Source of the DNA: Acetobacter aceti
Lineage (GTDB): Bacteria > Pseudomonadota > Alphaproteobacteria > Acetobacterales > Acetobacteraceae
Length of the DNA stretch: 64,000 nt
Direction of reading: 5' to 3'
Assembly (NCBI RefSeq): GCF_002005445.1
Contig: NZ_CP014692.1
Coordinates: 1,798,001-1,862,000 of the forward strand
Shown: piece after piece, positions 25,572 to 34,885 of the stretch
Position numbering within the stretch: the first letter of the stretch is position 1
Layout: each line of letters opens with the position of its first letter
Notes under the pieces: generated by a model
Databases searched by the model: none
What the model was told of the DNA's origin: nothing
Seen by the model: the letters and a program-made list of their open reading frames with translations, nothing else
Made by a program: the position numbers and the translations under genes

Positions 25572-27769
25572 GAGGCCAAAAGTCCATAATGCCGGTAAAC
25601 CTGCAAAGCCGCCCCGGACAGGCCGGATGCGCTACCAGCAGGAACCTGTGTGAGCACAGCACCAAGTGTACGGGCATCGTATGCTTCCAGCTGGCGCATC
25701 GCACCTTTCAGATTTTCCTGCGTGGTTACGCCCCATTTTACCACGAGAACGACGCCATCGGTTTCATGGGACAAAACTGCTGCATCGGGAAAGGCCAGAA
25801 GCGGCGGCGCATCCAGAATGATGAGATCGTAATGAGGACTGAGTTCCGACAGCACAGCCTGGATAACGCCAGGTGCAATCATCTGGTCGCCAGTAGATTT
25901 CCAGCCATTCATCGTCATGACGTCCACCCCGGGCAGAACATCCCGGCTCAATCCATTATAGTCCAGACTGGTGATCAGACTGTTGTTATTCGTCTTCCCT
26001 TTGGCTGGCGTCTGAAAGGCTTCCAGCGCGGAAGGACCACGTGTATCACAGTCAAGAACCAGGGCTTTCTTGCCAGCCCGACCTGTATTGGCGGCCAGAG
26101 ACAATGCAAGCACTGTCTTTCCCTCTTCCGGTCCTGATGATGTGATGATAATCGTTTTCGCACGGAAACGATTGCGACCGAAAGAAAGAATGGTTCTTAC
26201 AGCCTCGACGGCTTCGATATAAATCGAAGGGCGGCTTGACTTGTACAGTTCCTGAAGAGAGCTGGAAAAGGAAGGTATCATGCCGAGCGTAAACAGCCCC
26301 GGAACAGAATCAATCTCTGTGCCCTGCCTTACGCCTTTCTGCATCCGCTCCAGCAATATGGCTACTCCAACCCCGGCAAGCCCTGAAAACAGAAGAGCAA
26401 TAGCGATAAACTGGGTGCGAGGGGGGCCTGACACGCCCAGAGGCTGTTCAGCGCGACTGATCAGTTCGGCCTCTGGCTCCTGCAAAGCAGCAGCCGTGGA
26501 AGTCTGGGCATAACGACCAAGGAAATCCTGATAGACCGCGCGGGCAGCAGCAGCTTCACTCTCAAGTTGCTGCAATGTGACATTGGCGTCGTTTTCTCTC
26601 GCGACGTGCTGCTGAAGTTTTTCCACCTCATCCTTCAGAGCCGCGACGCGCATCTCGGCGCTACGGAGATCCTTGTCCGTACTGGTTGTGATTTGTGAAG
26701 TGATCTGGCTGATCTGAGCCCTGACATGCGCTGCTGCGGCACGCGCTGCCTGCAATTCCGGATTGGCATCTCCCGCCGTGCTTGCAAGACTGGCCACACG
26801 GGCGTTCAGCATCGCTTGCTGCCCCTGAAGCTGCTGGATGATCGGGGACGAAAGCACGTCTGTCGTACTTGCCGTGTCGCCCGCCATTTGATTCGCCCGG
26901 GCTCTCTTAGCTGTCAGGTCCGCCTGCGCCGCAATGAGTGCACGATTGATTTCCACAAGCTGCTGATCGGTTACCGTCACACCAGACGGCGCATTCGGAC
27001 TGCCGGAATGGGTGATTTCAGCCGCGATCAGGCCGTTTTTCTCGCGATAATTTTCAACGGCCTGCTCTGCCTTACGCAGCCGTTCCCGCAAAGGAATAAT
27101 CTGTTCATCGAGAAGTGAGTTGGATCGCCATGTTGAGGCAATCTTCATATGACGCTTGAAGTCCAGATAAACGTCGGCAAATGCATTCGCGATGCTGGCG
27201 CTGAGGTCAGGGCGTCCGGTTCTGACATTAACCATAATGAGATAGGATCGCCCATCATTCAGAATGGTGACATTTCGTCCAAGAAGATCTCTTACAACCT
27301 GTAGCTTTTCCGCTGGAGTGAGCGGTTTCTCCGGCAAAGCGCTTCCGGTTACTTTACTGATCCAGCCAGAAATTCGTGTTTTGAGAGATTTTTTTTCCAT
27401 CTGCGCACGAAAATATGGATCATCCACCAGCTTCAGCCGCTCAGCAACGGCTTTGGCTATGGACTGGCTCTTGATGATTCCAACTTCCGTATTGATCGCC
27501 ACCGCATCGACATCCAGCGCGCCCTGAGTGGCCTGCAGATCCCGGAACTCCGCCTGACGTGTGCCGATCATGAGTGAGGAAGAGGCATCATAATAAGCCG
27601 GCAGGGTCATAACGACAGCAAGAGCCGGCACAGCCAGAACCGTTGCAACGAGGCTTATGATCAGCCAGCGTTCCCGTATGATTTCAAATATCTTAAGAGG
27701 TGAGACCTGCGATAAATCCGGTGGAGGCTCGGAAATCCTGTCAAACGAAGTAGGCTGAACGGCATTCAT
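25568..27769 (-). CDS. Polysaccharide co-polymerase with tyrosine-kinase-like ATPase domain (Wzc/GumC-ExoP type)
   Basis: 733-residue inner-membrane protein that sets chain length and couples polymerisation to export. The N-terminal Wzz domain has a transmembrane helix at about 38-58 (RWLIISLVATVLAVPALAVV). A long periplasmic coiled coil follows (about 200-420), then a second helix (FIAIALLFSGLAGVGVAILL). The C-terminal P-loop ATPase has Walker A SSGPEEGKT (about 543-551), LVLDCDTRG, and LIILDAPPLLAFPDAA. The tyrosine-rich tail typical of autophosphorylating BY-kinases is almost absent (one YRHY near the end), so phosphorylation control is doubtful. Third gene region of the minus EPS operon. 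Confidence 0.9.
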   Translation of the reverse strand: MNAVQPTSFDRISEPPPDLSQVSPLKIFEIIRERWLIISLVATVLAVPALAVVMTLPAYYDASSSLMIGTRQAEFRDLQATQGALDVDAVAINTEVGIIKSQSIAKAVAERLKLVDDPYFRAQMEKKSLKTRISGWISKVTGSALPEKPLTPAEKLQVVRDLLGRNVTILNDGRSYLIMVNVRTGRPDLSASIANAFADVYLDFKRHMKIASTWRSNSLLDEQIIPLRERLRKAEQAVENYREKNGLIAAEITHSGSPNAPSGVTVTDQQLVEINRALIAAQADLTAKRARANQMAGDTASTTDVLSSPIIQQLQGQQAMLNARVASLASTAGDANPELQAARAAAAHVRAQISQITSQITTSTDKDLRSAEMRVAALKDEVEKLQQHVARENDANVTLQQLESEAAAARAVYQDFLGRYAQTSTAAALQEPEAELISRAEQPLGVSGPPRTQFIAIALLFSGLAGVGVAILLERMQKGVRQGTEIDSVPGLFTLGMIPSFSSSLQELYKSSRPSIYIEAVEAVRTILSFGRNRFRAKTIIITSSGPEEGKTVLALSLAANTGRAGKKALVLDCDTRGPSALEAFQTPAKGKTNNNSLITSLDYNGLSRDVLPGVDVMTMNGWKSTGDQMIAPGVIQAVLSELSPHYDLIILDAPPLLAFPDAAVLSHETDGVVLVVKWGVTTQENLKGAMRQLEAYDARTLGAVLTQVPAGSASGLSGAALQVYRHYGLLAS

Positions 27770-27854
27770 AACGGCGCTCCACTGCGCAAAAGGAAAAAGC
27801 TACAAAGAGCGTTCTTTCTATAAACAGAAAAGACCATTTCGGGTAGCAGGCGGC

Positions 27855-28631
27855 TCAGCGTGCCCCTTTCTGCATCATAACAGCAGGTATGGTTCGACAA
27901 AGAATGGAGAAATCAAGCGCCAGACTCCAATTCCGGACATAATAGCTATCAAGGTTAACGCGCTCGACGTAACTTGTGTCGCTTCGACCACTGACTTGCC
28001 ACAGACCTGTAATGCCGGGACGAACAGCCTCATAGTAACATAAATCCTGTCCGTAATACTGCAATTCGCCCTCGACCACCGGGCGGGGCCCCACAAGGCT
28101 CATATCCCCTTTTATGACATTCAGAAGCTGAGGGATCTCATCGAGACTGGTTCGCCGCAGAAAACGACCAATTGTAGTGATGCGAGGGTCATGCCTCAGT
28201 TTGCGGGTAGCATTCCATTCATTAGCACAATCTGCATCCGTATCGAGAAGCTGCTGCAGGACAGCATCCGCATTGGGGACCATTGAACGAAACTTAAGGC
28301 ATCTGAATGGGACACCGTTCCTGCCTATTCTTGTATGGCCGTATAATACCGGACCACCATCCAGTGACACCATCACCCAGGCGAGCAGAAAAACCGGCAT
28401 TACAACTATCAGAAGACAGGATGCTACCACCACATCAAGCAGTAACTTTATTTTTCGAGCTATAGAGCGACTAGCCCTACAATTTTCAGGCATTTGTGTT
28501 CCGACCCGCTCTCGTCGTGAAAGTTCATTGCGTGCATATATGCCATTAGCATTTTTCGTAATAGTCATTTTACTTGAAAAATCAGAAGCATTAGATGCCT
28601 TTCCTCTGATTTCAGAACCTGATGCGCTCAT
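27855..28631 (-). CDS. Undecaprenyl-phosphate sugar phosphotransferase (priming enzyme)
   Basis: Starts EPS repeat-unit assembly by moving a sugar-1-phosphate, usually glucose or galactose, to undecaprenyl phosphate. The 258-residue protein has a polar 60-residue N-terminus, one re-entrant membrane segment (LLLDVVVASCLLIVVMPVFL, about 63-82), and the catalytic domain with PVLYGHTRIGRNG, FRCLKFRSMV, RRTSLDEIPQLLNV, SLVGPRPVVEGE and GITGLWQVSGRS. It is the short ExoY/WbaP-C form, lacking the four extra helices of GumD. A good minus-strand promoter lies upstream, making this the first gene of the EPS operon. Confidence 0.92.
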   Translation of the reverse strand: MSASGSEIRGKASNASDFSSKMTITKNANGIYARNELSRRERVGTQMPENCRASRSIARKIKLLLDVVVASCLLIVVMPVFLLAWVMVSLDGGPVLYGHTRIGRNGVPFRCLKFRSMVPNADAVLQQLLDTDADCANEWNATRKLRHDPRITTIGRFLRRTSLDEIPQLLNVIKGDMSLVGPRPVVEGELQYYGQDLCYYEAVRPGITGLWQVSGRSDTSYVERVNLDSYYVRNWSLALDFSILCRTIPAVMMQKGAR

Positions 28632-28693
28632 TACTCACCGCCAAACCGTAACTCTGTCATTGCTTTAGAGAAGATTTGTGACTTTACAGTGAT

Positions 28694-28721
28694 GATATAA
28701 ACAAAATTAAATAAAAATCAA
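28694..28721 (-). promoter_or_regulatory. Putative sigma-70-type promoter of the minus EPS operon
   Basis: On the minus strand TTGATT (28716-28721) and TATATC (28694-28699) are spaced by 16 bases. The start codon at 28631 follows about 60 bases later, with GGTGAG as ribosome binding site. In such AT-rich DNA chance matches are common, so confidence is moderate. Confidence 0.45.
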
Positions 28722-29307
28722 AGCGTAAATTTATTTTTGAGATTTTAATAATTCGTTAAACTGAACATTTCAGCTTGAAATTAAAAACTCTTAATAATCT
28801 CACAAAATTTCATAATATTTATTTATTTTAGTAATAAAATTTCCAACTTAAAAGCCGGCAACACTTTTTGTGATTTGTGAAAAACAAGTCAAAAAACCGA
28901 TAATTAAAAAATAACACCAAGTCTTAACCGCAATACGATCAGTCTCCCGCTAAAAACTGCCACCGAAAAAATCACGTTAATGAAAAATTTCAGTCCAGAT
29001 TTAGTGCAGCACATGGTATTTGAGCTGATTCACCTACTGCCGAATCTCTCGCGGGATTTCATTCCTGACAGCACTCGTGGCTTGTCGCCTAATCATTCAG
29101 CATGACAATCATATGCAGGAAAAAGACACCATTATCAATTCCCTCTTGACTTTGTGATGTCTCGGTTACGGCGTTACTGTCGTAATAACGATAATATAAT
29201 TCAAAATGCAAAAATTACGATTGTTGCATGACGGCAAGTTTATGTTGGCGACAAATTCAGAAGTTAATGCTAAAAAGGTCAGGTTATGGAGACCCACAGC
29301 TTAACCA
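28722..29307. other. Long AT-rich divergent control region of the EPS locus
   Basis: Nearly 600 bases between the divergent arms of the EPS locus. The part from 28680 to about 28980 is very AT-rich. A TATAAT at 29195-29200 could be the -10 of the plus arm, with only a poor -35 (TTACTG) ahead of it. A small inverted repeat CGTTA-N9-TAACG lies at 29172-29190, next to that element, and could be an operator. A 41-codon plus frame begins at 28980 without a ribosome binding site and is not called. Confidence 0.5.
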
Positions 29308-30627
29308 ATGAATAAAGTGTTTTACCTGCTCCGAGCGGCTGCAATCGTCTGGATATCACTTCCTGCAGCGGCATACGCGCAGGTGGTGACGCAGTATTTT
29401 CCAGGATTGGGTTCCGGAGCGGGCGAACTGAGCGAAGAACCTGCCCAGGTGAAGGCTACCAGTTCGTATCAGCCACTAGGCTATCATTCGGGGCCGCTGA
29501 CGGTTCATCTGGATGGCGATGAGCGCGCAGGATACACTACCAACGCGGACCAGCTTCAGCATGGCCGCAAAAGCTCCATAATCAATACGCGAGGTCATAT
29601 CGGGACTGTGTATCTACTTGATCGCAATGATCAGGTCCACGCAGATATCAGTGTTTCCGACGTGCGCTATCCGACCCGTTCCCTGCAAAATCGAACAACC
29701 TGGACGGCCAATATAGGCGGCACAAAGCACTTCGGTCGGGATGAACTTGGTGTAGCCTTCACCCACCTTTCACTGGTCCAGATGCCTACCGAGTCGGGCG
29801 CTCTCCTTATTCTAGGGCCGGTTCCCTACACCCTTGATGATGGACGGGTCAGCTACCTTTTAACGACCCACGGAAGACTGAGCTTCCAACCTGAACTCTC
29901 CGTTCAGCATTATCAGTTCGGCAAGCCTCAGCTCACCGGCATCTCGGAGTTTCAGAACCAGAGTTACCGGGACCGCGTTATCATCAACGAGAACCTCACT
30001 GCCCGATATCAGATGATGCAGAACAGTCATCTGCTGCTGCTGCTGCAGGGAACCCAGATCGATTATCAGTCCAGCTATATGGGATTCCCTGCCCGCAGCT
30101 CGAACGGCTTCTCTATTCTTGGCGGATATAACTGGAATGAGGCCGGGCCGTTCCAGTTCCGTGTCATGATCGGCTACCAGAGACGAATTTTTTCTTCCGC
30201 GCTCTACGGTTCACTCAGTTCTCCCATCGCGGAAGCCTCCCTAAAATGGTCCCCGACCCGCCTGACAACCGTGTCAGCTACGGTCAGTCATGGTATTGAG
30301 GATGCCGCCTTCGAAGGCGTGGTTGGTTATACCACCACGAGCGCCAGACTGAGCGTCACCCACGCCTATTCACGAAATATTGTGTTCGAGGCACACGCAG
30401 GACTCCAAAAATCCCACTACCCGTCCAGTTCCCCGGCCCTTCTCTCGACTCCCATTGGGCAGGTCGCGAACAGCCAGAGCAGTTATGGCGCCGGCGCAGG
30501 CGTTCATGTCTACCTCAATCGCCATGTCAGCCTTGAGCTGAATTACGATTTCTTTAGCCAGAGCGCGTTTCTCGGTCCTCTTTTCCCCACACACGTTGTT
30601 ATGGCAGGCGTACATTTTGCCTTGTAA
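29308..30627 (+). CDS. Outer-membrane beta-barrel protein (EPS locus)
   Basis: 439 residues with a Sec signal peptide cleaved after AAAYA (about residue 24). The rest is made of alternating short strands with Tyr/Phe-rich ends (HIGTVYLLDRNDQVHADISV, FQFRVMIGYQRRIF) and finishes in VMAGVHFAL, a C-terminal aromatic-type beta signal. It resembles the BBP2-type barrels that accompany EPS genes in acetic acid bacteria. It may be the outer-membrane pore or an accessory for polymer exit. The OPX lipoprotein gene follows on the same strand. Confidence 0.8.
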   Translation: MNKVFYLLRAAAIVWISLPAAAYAQVVTQYFPGLGSGAGELSEEPAQVKATSSYQPLGYHSGPLTVHLDGDERAGYTTNADQLQHGRKSSIINTRGHIGTVYLLDRNDQVHADISVSDVRYPTRSLQNRTTWTANIGGTKHFGRDELGVAFTHLSLVQMPTESGALLILGPVPYTLDDGRVSYLLTTHGRLSFQPELSVQHYQFGKPQLTGISEFQNQSYRDRVIINENLTARYQMMQNSHLLLLLQGTQIDYQSSYMGFPARSSNGFSILGGYNWNEAGPFQFRVMIGYQRRIFSSALYGSLSSPIAEASLKWSPTRLTTVSATVSHGIEDAAFEGVVGYTTTSARLSVTHAYSRNIVFEAHAGLQKSHYPSSSPALLSTPIGQVANSQSSYGAGAGVHVYLNRHVSLELNYDFFSQSAFLGPLFPTHVVMAGVHFAL

Positions 30628-30706
30628 CAATGCAGCTATTCCTGCTTCCGGGGCTCCGGCGGCAAGCCATCACACCACCTTTCTGAATGACAGGATTTTT
30701 CAGAAC

Positions 30707-31294
30707 ATGACACCAGGGTGCCCTTCTCCGCTCCGCCGTATGCGCTCGCTTGTTGCTGCCGGAAGCCTCGCCATTTCCCTGGCGGCCTGCGCAGAAGGAG
30801 GTAGCCTGAAAACTGTCCCTCCCTATGACCCCGGCACTTATACGCTGGGCGTCGATGACCAGATCAGGGTCATCACCTATGGGCAGGATCAGTTGACGTC
30901 TGATTTCCGGGTAGACAGTACCGGCAAGGTCGCCTTTCCGCTGACCGATGGCCTGCAGGCCGCGGGCCTGACAACCACACAGTTCGCTGATGAAGTCAGG
31001 CAGGCGCTTGAACACTCCAGAATGTTGCGAGATCCGAAAGTCTCGGTCGAAATCACCGCCTACAGGATGATATCGGTTCTGGGCGAGGTCGCGCGCCCCG
31101 GTCAATATCCCTACCAGCCCGGCATGACCATGCTGACCGCCGTGGCGTCGGCTGGCGGCTTTACCTACCGCTCACTCGAAAGCCGGGCCTATGTGATCCG
31201 TCAGGAAGGCGAGCAGAGCGTAGTGGGCAAGATCAAGCCGCAGGACTATGTGAAACCGGGCGACGTCATCAAGATCTACGAGCGGCATTTCTGA
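30707..31294 (+). CDS. Polysaccharide export lipoprotein (OPX, Wza/GumB type)
   Basis: Outer-membrane exporter subunit, 195 residues from ATG 30707; the frame is open to 30596 but that stretch runs over the previous gene. It has a lipoprotein signal with lipobox SLAAC (C28). A Poly_export domain follows (YTLGVDDQIRVITYG to VSVEITAYR, about 41-122), then an SLBB domain (ISVLGEVARPGQYPY, about 125-190). The protein is short, like GumB, and lacks the C-terminal amphipathic helix of Wza, so another outer-membrane component, possibly the preceding barrel, may supply the pore. It converges on sucD. Confidence 0.9.
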   Translation: MTPGCPSPLRRMRSLVAAGSLAISLAACAEGGSLKTVPPYDPGTYTLGVDDQIRVITYGQDQLTSDFRVDSTGKVAFPLTDGLQAAGLTTTQFADEVRQALEHSRMLRDPKVSVEITAYRMISVLGEVARPGQYPYQPGMTMLTAVASAGGFTYRSLESRAYVIRQEGEQSVVGKIKPQDYVKPGDVIKIYERHF

Positions 31295-31345
31295 CCCTTC
31301 CGCTGGCGGTGACTGAAAGACGGCAGACGGAATCTGTCCGCCGCC

Positions 31346-32221
31346 TCAGCCCCCCAGAACGCTCTTGAGCGTGCTACCGAGCTCAGCCGGCGTTGGAGCA
31401 ATATGCACTCCAGCCGCCCGTAGCGCCTCGATTTTGGCCTGAGCCGTGTCGTTTCCACCCGAAACCACGGCCCCGGCATGACCCATGCGGCGTCCCGGTG
31501 GCGCGGTGATGCCGGCGACCAGTCCAACCACCGGTTTCGTGATCTTGCTTTCCTGCAGAAACTGAGCGGCTTCAATCTCTGACGTGCCACCGATTTCACC
31601 GATCATGATGATTGAATCTGTCTCGGGATCAGCCAGAAAACGATCAAGAATATCGATGAAATCGAGCCCCTTGATCGGGTCGCCACCAATGCCGACGCTG
31701 GTGCTCTGTCCCATTCCGAGAATGGTCGTCTGCGCGACCGCTTCGTAAGTCAGCGTTCCCGAACGGGAAACAATTCCGACGGAGCCCCGACGATGGATCG
31801 GTCCCGGCATGATCCCGATCTTGCAGGCGTCAGGAGTGATGACGCCCGGACAGTTTGGTCCGATCAGAAGACTTTTGGAGCGGTCCAGCGCTGCACGAAC
31901 ACGCAGCATGTCCTGAACGGGGATTCCTTCCGTGATGCAGACGATCAGCGGCATCTCAACGGAAATGGCTTCCAGAATAGCGTCAGCGGCCCCGGCTGGA
32001 GGCACGTAAATCACGCTTGCATCGGCTCCGGTTTCACTGACAGCCTGCTCCATCGTATCGAAAACCGGCAGGCCAAGATGCGTTCTGCCACCACGTCCGG
32101 GCGTCACACCGCCGACAATGGTCGTGCCGTAAGCAAGGGACTGTTCCGAATGAAAGGTGCCCTGAGCGCCTGTGAAGCCCTGCACGAGAACCTTTGTGCC
32201 CTTATCAACAAGAATGGACAT
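31346..32221 (-). CDS. sucD: Succinyl-CoA synthetase alpha subunit
   Basis: ADP-forming succinate-CoA ligase alpha subunit, 291 residues, full length. The CoA-binding Rossmann region is [19 protein letters not shown] near the N-terminus. The phosphorylated histidine is in [14 protein letters not shown] (about residue 246). The start ATG shares its A with the sucC stop (TGATG), so the two chains are made in a fixed ratio. In several acetic acid bacteria this step of the TCA cycle is done instead by the acetate CoA-transferase AarC, so presence of intact sucCD is informative about the lineage. Confidence 0.95.
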   Translation of the reverse strand: MSILVDKGTKVLVQGFTGAQGTFHSEQSLAYGTTIVGGVTPGRGGRTHLGLPVFDTMEQAVSETGADASVIYVPPAGAADAILEAISVEMPLIVCITEGIPVQDMLRVRAALDRSKSLLIGPNCPGVITPDACKIGIMPGPIHRRGSVGIVSRSGTLTYEAVAQTTILGMGQSTSVGIGGDPIKGLDFIDILDRFLADPETDSIIMIGEIGGTSEIEAAQFLQESKITKPVVGLVAGITAPPGRRMGHAGAVVSGGNDTAQAKIEALRAAGVHIAPTPAELGSTLKSVLGG

Positions 32222-33420
32222 CAGGCAGCCCTCCGTGCATGCACTTCTGCGACAATCTTTCGGGCCGCGTCTCCCAGGTCCGTCGCGATGGTGATGTTGA
32301 GGCCCGATTGACGGATCATCGATAGCCCTTCCTCAACCAGAGTTCCGGCCAGCCTGATGACGAGTGGCACTTTCAATCCCTCTTCCTTGCAGGCATCGAT
32401 CACAGCGCCTGCAATCAGGTCGCATCGCATGATTCCGCCGAAAATATTGACCAGAACCCCTTCAATCTTCTGATCCGACAGAAGGATACGGAAGGCCGCA
32501 CCGACCTTTTCCCTTGATGCGCCGCCGCCGACATCCAGAAAATTCGCCGGGGCCTCTCCTTCTTCGTGAATGATGTCCATGGTCGCCATGGCGAGACCGG
32601 CTCCATTGACCATGCAGCCGATGGTCCCATCAAGACTGACATAGGACAGGCCGAAGCGGGCAGCCTCCTGCTCACGAGGGTCTTCCTCATTAGGATCGCG
32701 CAGTTCAGCAATCTGAGGGTGTCTGAACAGGCCGTTGTCATCGAACGCCATTTTGGCGTCGAGAGCCATCAGGCCGCCTTCCTTCGTGACCACCAGCGGA
32801 TTCATCTCGATCATCGACGTGTCGAGGCTGGTGAAAGCCGAATAGGCGCTCCTGATTATGGTGGCAAATTCATTGATCTGCGGCCCCTGCAAGGCAAGGC
32901 CGGTGGCGAGAACCCGTGCCTGATAATCCCCGAGGCCCAGCTCAGGATCAATCCAGATTTTCTGAATTTTCTCGGGCGTCTTTTCCGCAACGTCCTCGAT
33001 ACTCATGCCCCCGGCCTGTGAAGCGACGATCATGATCTTCCGCGCACTCCGGTCGATGAGCATGGAAAGATAAAGCTCCCGTTCGATCGCACAGCCTGCC
33101 TCGACATAGAGTTTATGTACGACACGGCCTGCCGGACCTGTCTGACGCGTGATCAGCGTCTTGTTAAGCATCTGATAAGCCGCATCCTTTGCCTCATCTG
33201 CATTTCGGACGAGACGCACTCCGCGAATTTCAGGGTGGTCTTTAAAATGACCAGCTCCACGCCCGCCCGCATGAATTTGCGCCTTGACGGCACAAATGGG
33301 CGTTCCAAGAGAGCGAACAGCCTGCCGGGCTTCCTCCGGAGAATGGATGAGCACTCCTCGGGGTGTGGGCACACCATAAGAGCGCAACAGCTCCTTGGCC
33401 TGATATTCGTGGATATTCAT
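32221..33420 (-). CDS. sucC: Succinyl-CoA synthetase beta subunit
   Basis: 399-residue ATP-grasp subunit of succinate-CoA ligase. The start at 33420 ([12 protein letters not shown], the standard opening) follows GGAGAAG; an in-frame ATG at 33468 adds 16 unlikely residues. Features are [16 protein letters not shown] in the nucleotide-binding domain, [10 protein letters not shown] with the metal ligands, and the C-terminal [11 protein letters not shown] phosphohistidine gate. Malate-CoA ligase (MtkA) is close in sequence, but the length and lack of C1-pathway neighbours favour sucC. It is the promoter-proximal gene of the pair. Confidence 0.94.
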   Translation of the reverse strand: MNIHEYQAKELLRSYGVPTPRGVLIHSPEEARQAVRSLGTPICAVKAQIHAGGRGAGHFKDHPEIRGVRLVRNADEAKDAAYQMLNKTLITRQTGPAGRVVHKLYVEAGCAIERELYLSMLIDRSARKIMIVASQAGGMSIEDVAEKTPEKIQKIWIDPELGLGDYQARVLATGLALQGPQINEFATIIRSAYSAFTSLDTSMIEMNPLVVTKEGGLMALDAKMAFDDNGLFRHPQIAELRDPNEEDPREQEAARFGLSYVSLDGTIGCMVNGAGLAMATMDIIHEEGEAPANFLDVGGGASREKVGAAFRILLSDQKIEGVLVNIFGGIMRCDLIAGAVIDACKEEGLKVPLVIRLAGTLVEEGLSMIRQSGLNITIATDLGDAARKIVAEVHARRAA

Positions 33421-33786
33421 TGAGACTTCTCCGCCATAAGGAGGACACTGCAGACGGTCATCGCTCACATGACGAACATCTGTTACGGGTCAATCTATAA
33501 GCCGGCCTGATGAATCAGCACTACACGGGATGCTTCAATCTTTAGTGCCCTATAAAATATGTCCTGTCTCGAACCTCACACCATGTGAAACTGATTTAAT
33601 AGAAAAATACAATAACACACTGATAATAAAATATATTTTTATTATATTTCAATTCAGTCTTCTATGGCGCTTCTGTCTTTTGGATAATCACTTCCCACCT
33701 CAAAGACGTGTGACTGGTCGTGAGCGCATCATCCGCCTACCGTGAAACCCAACACGACAAATCAAAAATGAACGGGACAGAACGCC
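33421..33786. other. Divergent intergenic region between sucC and quinone oxidoreductase
   Basis: About 365 bases that should hold two outward promoters. A near-palindromic A/T block sits at about 33624-33646 (TAATAAAATATA, then TTTTTATTA). No gene or clear -35/-10 pair is seen. Confidence 0.45.
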
Positions 33787-34797
33787 ATGGCTTCCACCAT
33801 TCCTGATGAAATGACCGCCATCATTCTTGATGAACCGGGAGGTCCGGAGGTTCTTCACACCGACAAAGTGCCCACTCCCTCACCAAAGCCGGGCGAAGTT
33901 CTGATCCGCGTTGAAGCCAGCGGCGTCAATCGCCCAGACATCATGCAGCGCAAGGGGTATTATCCACCACCACCCGGCGCCAGTCCCTTGCTCGGGCTGG
34001 AGATTGCGGGGACTGTCGTAGCGCACGGAAGTCCACTCTCAGGCACTGAATTTCCAGCAATAGGGAGTAAAATCTGTGCTCTCACTAACGGTGGAGGATA
34101 TGCGGACTACTGCGCCGTTCCCGCATCCCAATGCCTGCCCTGGCCGGATCATTATGATGCTGTAAAAGCGGCCGCCATTCCGGAAACTTTTTTCACGGTC
34201 TGGTCCAATCTTTTCACGACAGCGGACCTGAAAAAAGGCGAGACCGTTCTGATACATGGTGGCGCAGGCGGCATCGGCACAGCAGCCATCCAGATCGCCA
34301 AAGCCATGGGCGCCATTCCACTCACGACCGTCAGTGATCCCGAGAAAGGCGAATTGTGCGAGAAACTTGGTGCGATCGCCATCAACTACAAGACAGATGA
34401 TTTCGTTGAAAAAGTCATGGAGCACACCGGCGGCAAAGGTGTTGATGTCATTCTCGACATCATTGGTGGCCCCTATTTTTCACGAAACCTCAAAGCGCTG
34501 GCCATGGATGGCCGGCTCGTCATCATCGCTTTTCAGGGAGGAGCGAAGGTGGAAGAATTTTCGCTTACACCTCTGATGACAAAGCGCCTGCATGTCACGG
34601 CGACCGCCCTGCGACCGCGCAGCAAGGAGTATAAGGCGACCGTTGCTGAGGCGCTGAAGACCCATATCTGGCCCTTGCTCGATAGCGGCGCTCTGGAGCC
34701 GATCGTCCACACAACTTTTCCTCTTGCGGAAGCAGCAGAAGCGCATCGGCTGATGGAGAGCAGCAATCACAGCGGCAAGATCATTCTGACGCATTGA
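33787..34797 (+). CDS. Zinc-less quinone oxidoreductase (MDR family, PIG3-like)
   Basis: 336-residue NAD(P)H-dependent medium-chain oxidoreductase. The N-terminal GroES-like domain has GEVLIRVEASGVNRPDIMQRKGYYP and GLEIAGTVV. The Rossmann domain has LIHGGAGGIGTAAIQIAKAMGA (about 157-178). The cysteine and histidine zinc ligands of alcohol dehydrogenases are absent. The NRPDIMQRKGYYPPPPG segment is characteristic of the PIG3-type quinone oxidoreductases. The substrate is not known. An independent gene, followed by a hydrolase after 88 AT-rich bases. Confidence 0.88.
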   Translation: MASTIPDEMTAIILDEPGGPEVLHTDKVPTPSPKPGEVLIRVEASGVNRPDIMQRKGYYPPPPGASPLLGLEIAGTVVAHGSPLSGTEFPAIGSKICALTNGGGYADYCAVPASQCLPWPDHYDAVKAAAIPETFFTVWSNLFTTADLKKGETVLIHGGAGGIGTAAIQIAKAMGAIPLTTVSDPEKGELCEKLGAIAINYKTDDFVEKVMEHTGGKGVDVILDIIGGPYFSRNLKALAMDGRLVIIAFQGGAKVEEFSLTPLMTKRLHVTATALRPRSKEYKATVAEALKTHIWPLLDSGALEPIVHTTFPLAEAAEAHRLMESSNHSGKIILTH

Positions 34798-34885
34798 GCG
34801 CCATAATACAGATCTGTCAAACGACATCATTAATCAGGATAATATTCTGTTTTTATAATATTATTTTACGAAAAGAGAATGATAT

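Noticed and set aside
28980..29105. 41-codon plus-strand frame MKNFSPDLVQHM... in the EPS control region
   Set aside because: It lacks a ribosome binding site and lies in a region better explained as promoter DNA; conservation would be needed to keep it.
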